In this document: in pieces, positions 12,402-12,500 of the stretch
Layout: each line of letters starts with the position of its first letter
Numbering within the stretch: position 1 is the first letter of the stretch
Assembly (NCBI GenBank): GCA_905221605.1
Contig: CAJNDS010000724.1
Span: 482,501 to 495,000, forward strand
DNA from: Symbiodinium natans
Lineage: Eukaryota; Sar; Dinophyceae; Suessiales; Symbiodiniaceae
Direction of reading: 5' to 3'
Length of the DNA: 12,500 nucleotides
Made by a program: the position numbers and the translations under genes
Notes under the pieces: model-generated
Database searches by the model: none
What the model saw: the letters and a program-made list of their open reading frames with translations, nothing else
What the model was told of the DNA's origin: nothing

Positions 12402-12500
12402 GTAAGGGGTGCAGGGTTTAGGGTTTAGGGACGCATCATGCGTGGGGTTCGGCAGGGTTTATAGGGTTTATAGGGTATATAGAGTTTATACCGTTTGTAG
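12402..12500 (+). repeat. Start of a further intron with telomere-like units
   Basis: GTAAGGGGTGCAGGGTTTAGGGTTTAGGG-type start (two units, 12412-12430), then decayed GGGTTTATA units to the window edge. Confidence 0.55.

Overview
The window looks like nuclear DNA of a dinoflagellate, most likely of a Symbiodiniaceae-like lineage. The evidence is plant-type telomere repeat (TTTAGGG/CCCTAAA) scattered through the interior, plausible exons that all read on the + strand, 3' splice sites of the form AG|G, apparent GA and GC 5' splice sites beside GT, short foldback elements that behave as introns, and an expanded ankyrin-repeat gene. No bacterial, viral or organellar gene is visible. I recognised no tRNA or rRNA.

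Layout. 1-1670: telomere-like arrays, a short repeat cluster with a hairpin (178-312) and a degenerate minisatellite (486-928). 1686-2160: coding-like islands of unknown family, one cut by a foldback element. 2494-8213: telomere-like arrays of both orientations, homogenised variant runs and a giant G/C tract, between small GC-rich islands. Several islands read, in order and on one strand, like exons of the C-terminal half of a type-B carboxylesterase/cholinesterase-fold protein (best at 2494-2547, 2728-2782 and 8145-8213; weaker at 5313-5376 and 6578-6631). The catalytic GESAG-type part is not visible, so this is a partial gene, a relic, or one whose other exons I failed to see. 8220-9616: further arrays, a 61-bp exact duplication, and two coding-like islands of unknown family.

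9617-11166 is the clearest gene: a protein with a ubiquitin-like N-terminus followed by 33-residue ankyrin repeats. Its first exon (9617-9717) abuts a telomeric array. Its first intron (9718-9941) holds a foldback element plus a (TTTAGGG)n array flanked by a 26-bp direct duplication. The 99-bp repeats run on to about 11770, but a 1-bp deletion breaks the frame. That deletion was then copied by a 296-bp tandem duplication, so the 3' part is out of frame and looks pseudogenic.

11898-12401 carries three short exons that join in phase across two more foldback-element introns, then a GTAAGG donor leading into another telomeric stretch. The recurring theme is that telomere-like arrays and inverted-repeat elements fill non-coding gaps and introns, while coding islands stay free of them. 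Exon assignments outside the ankyrin gene rest on reading frames, splice-like signals and remembered family patterns only. No search or transcript was available.
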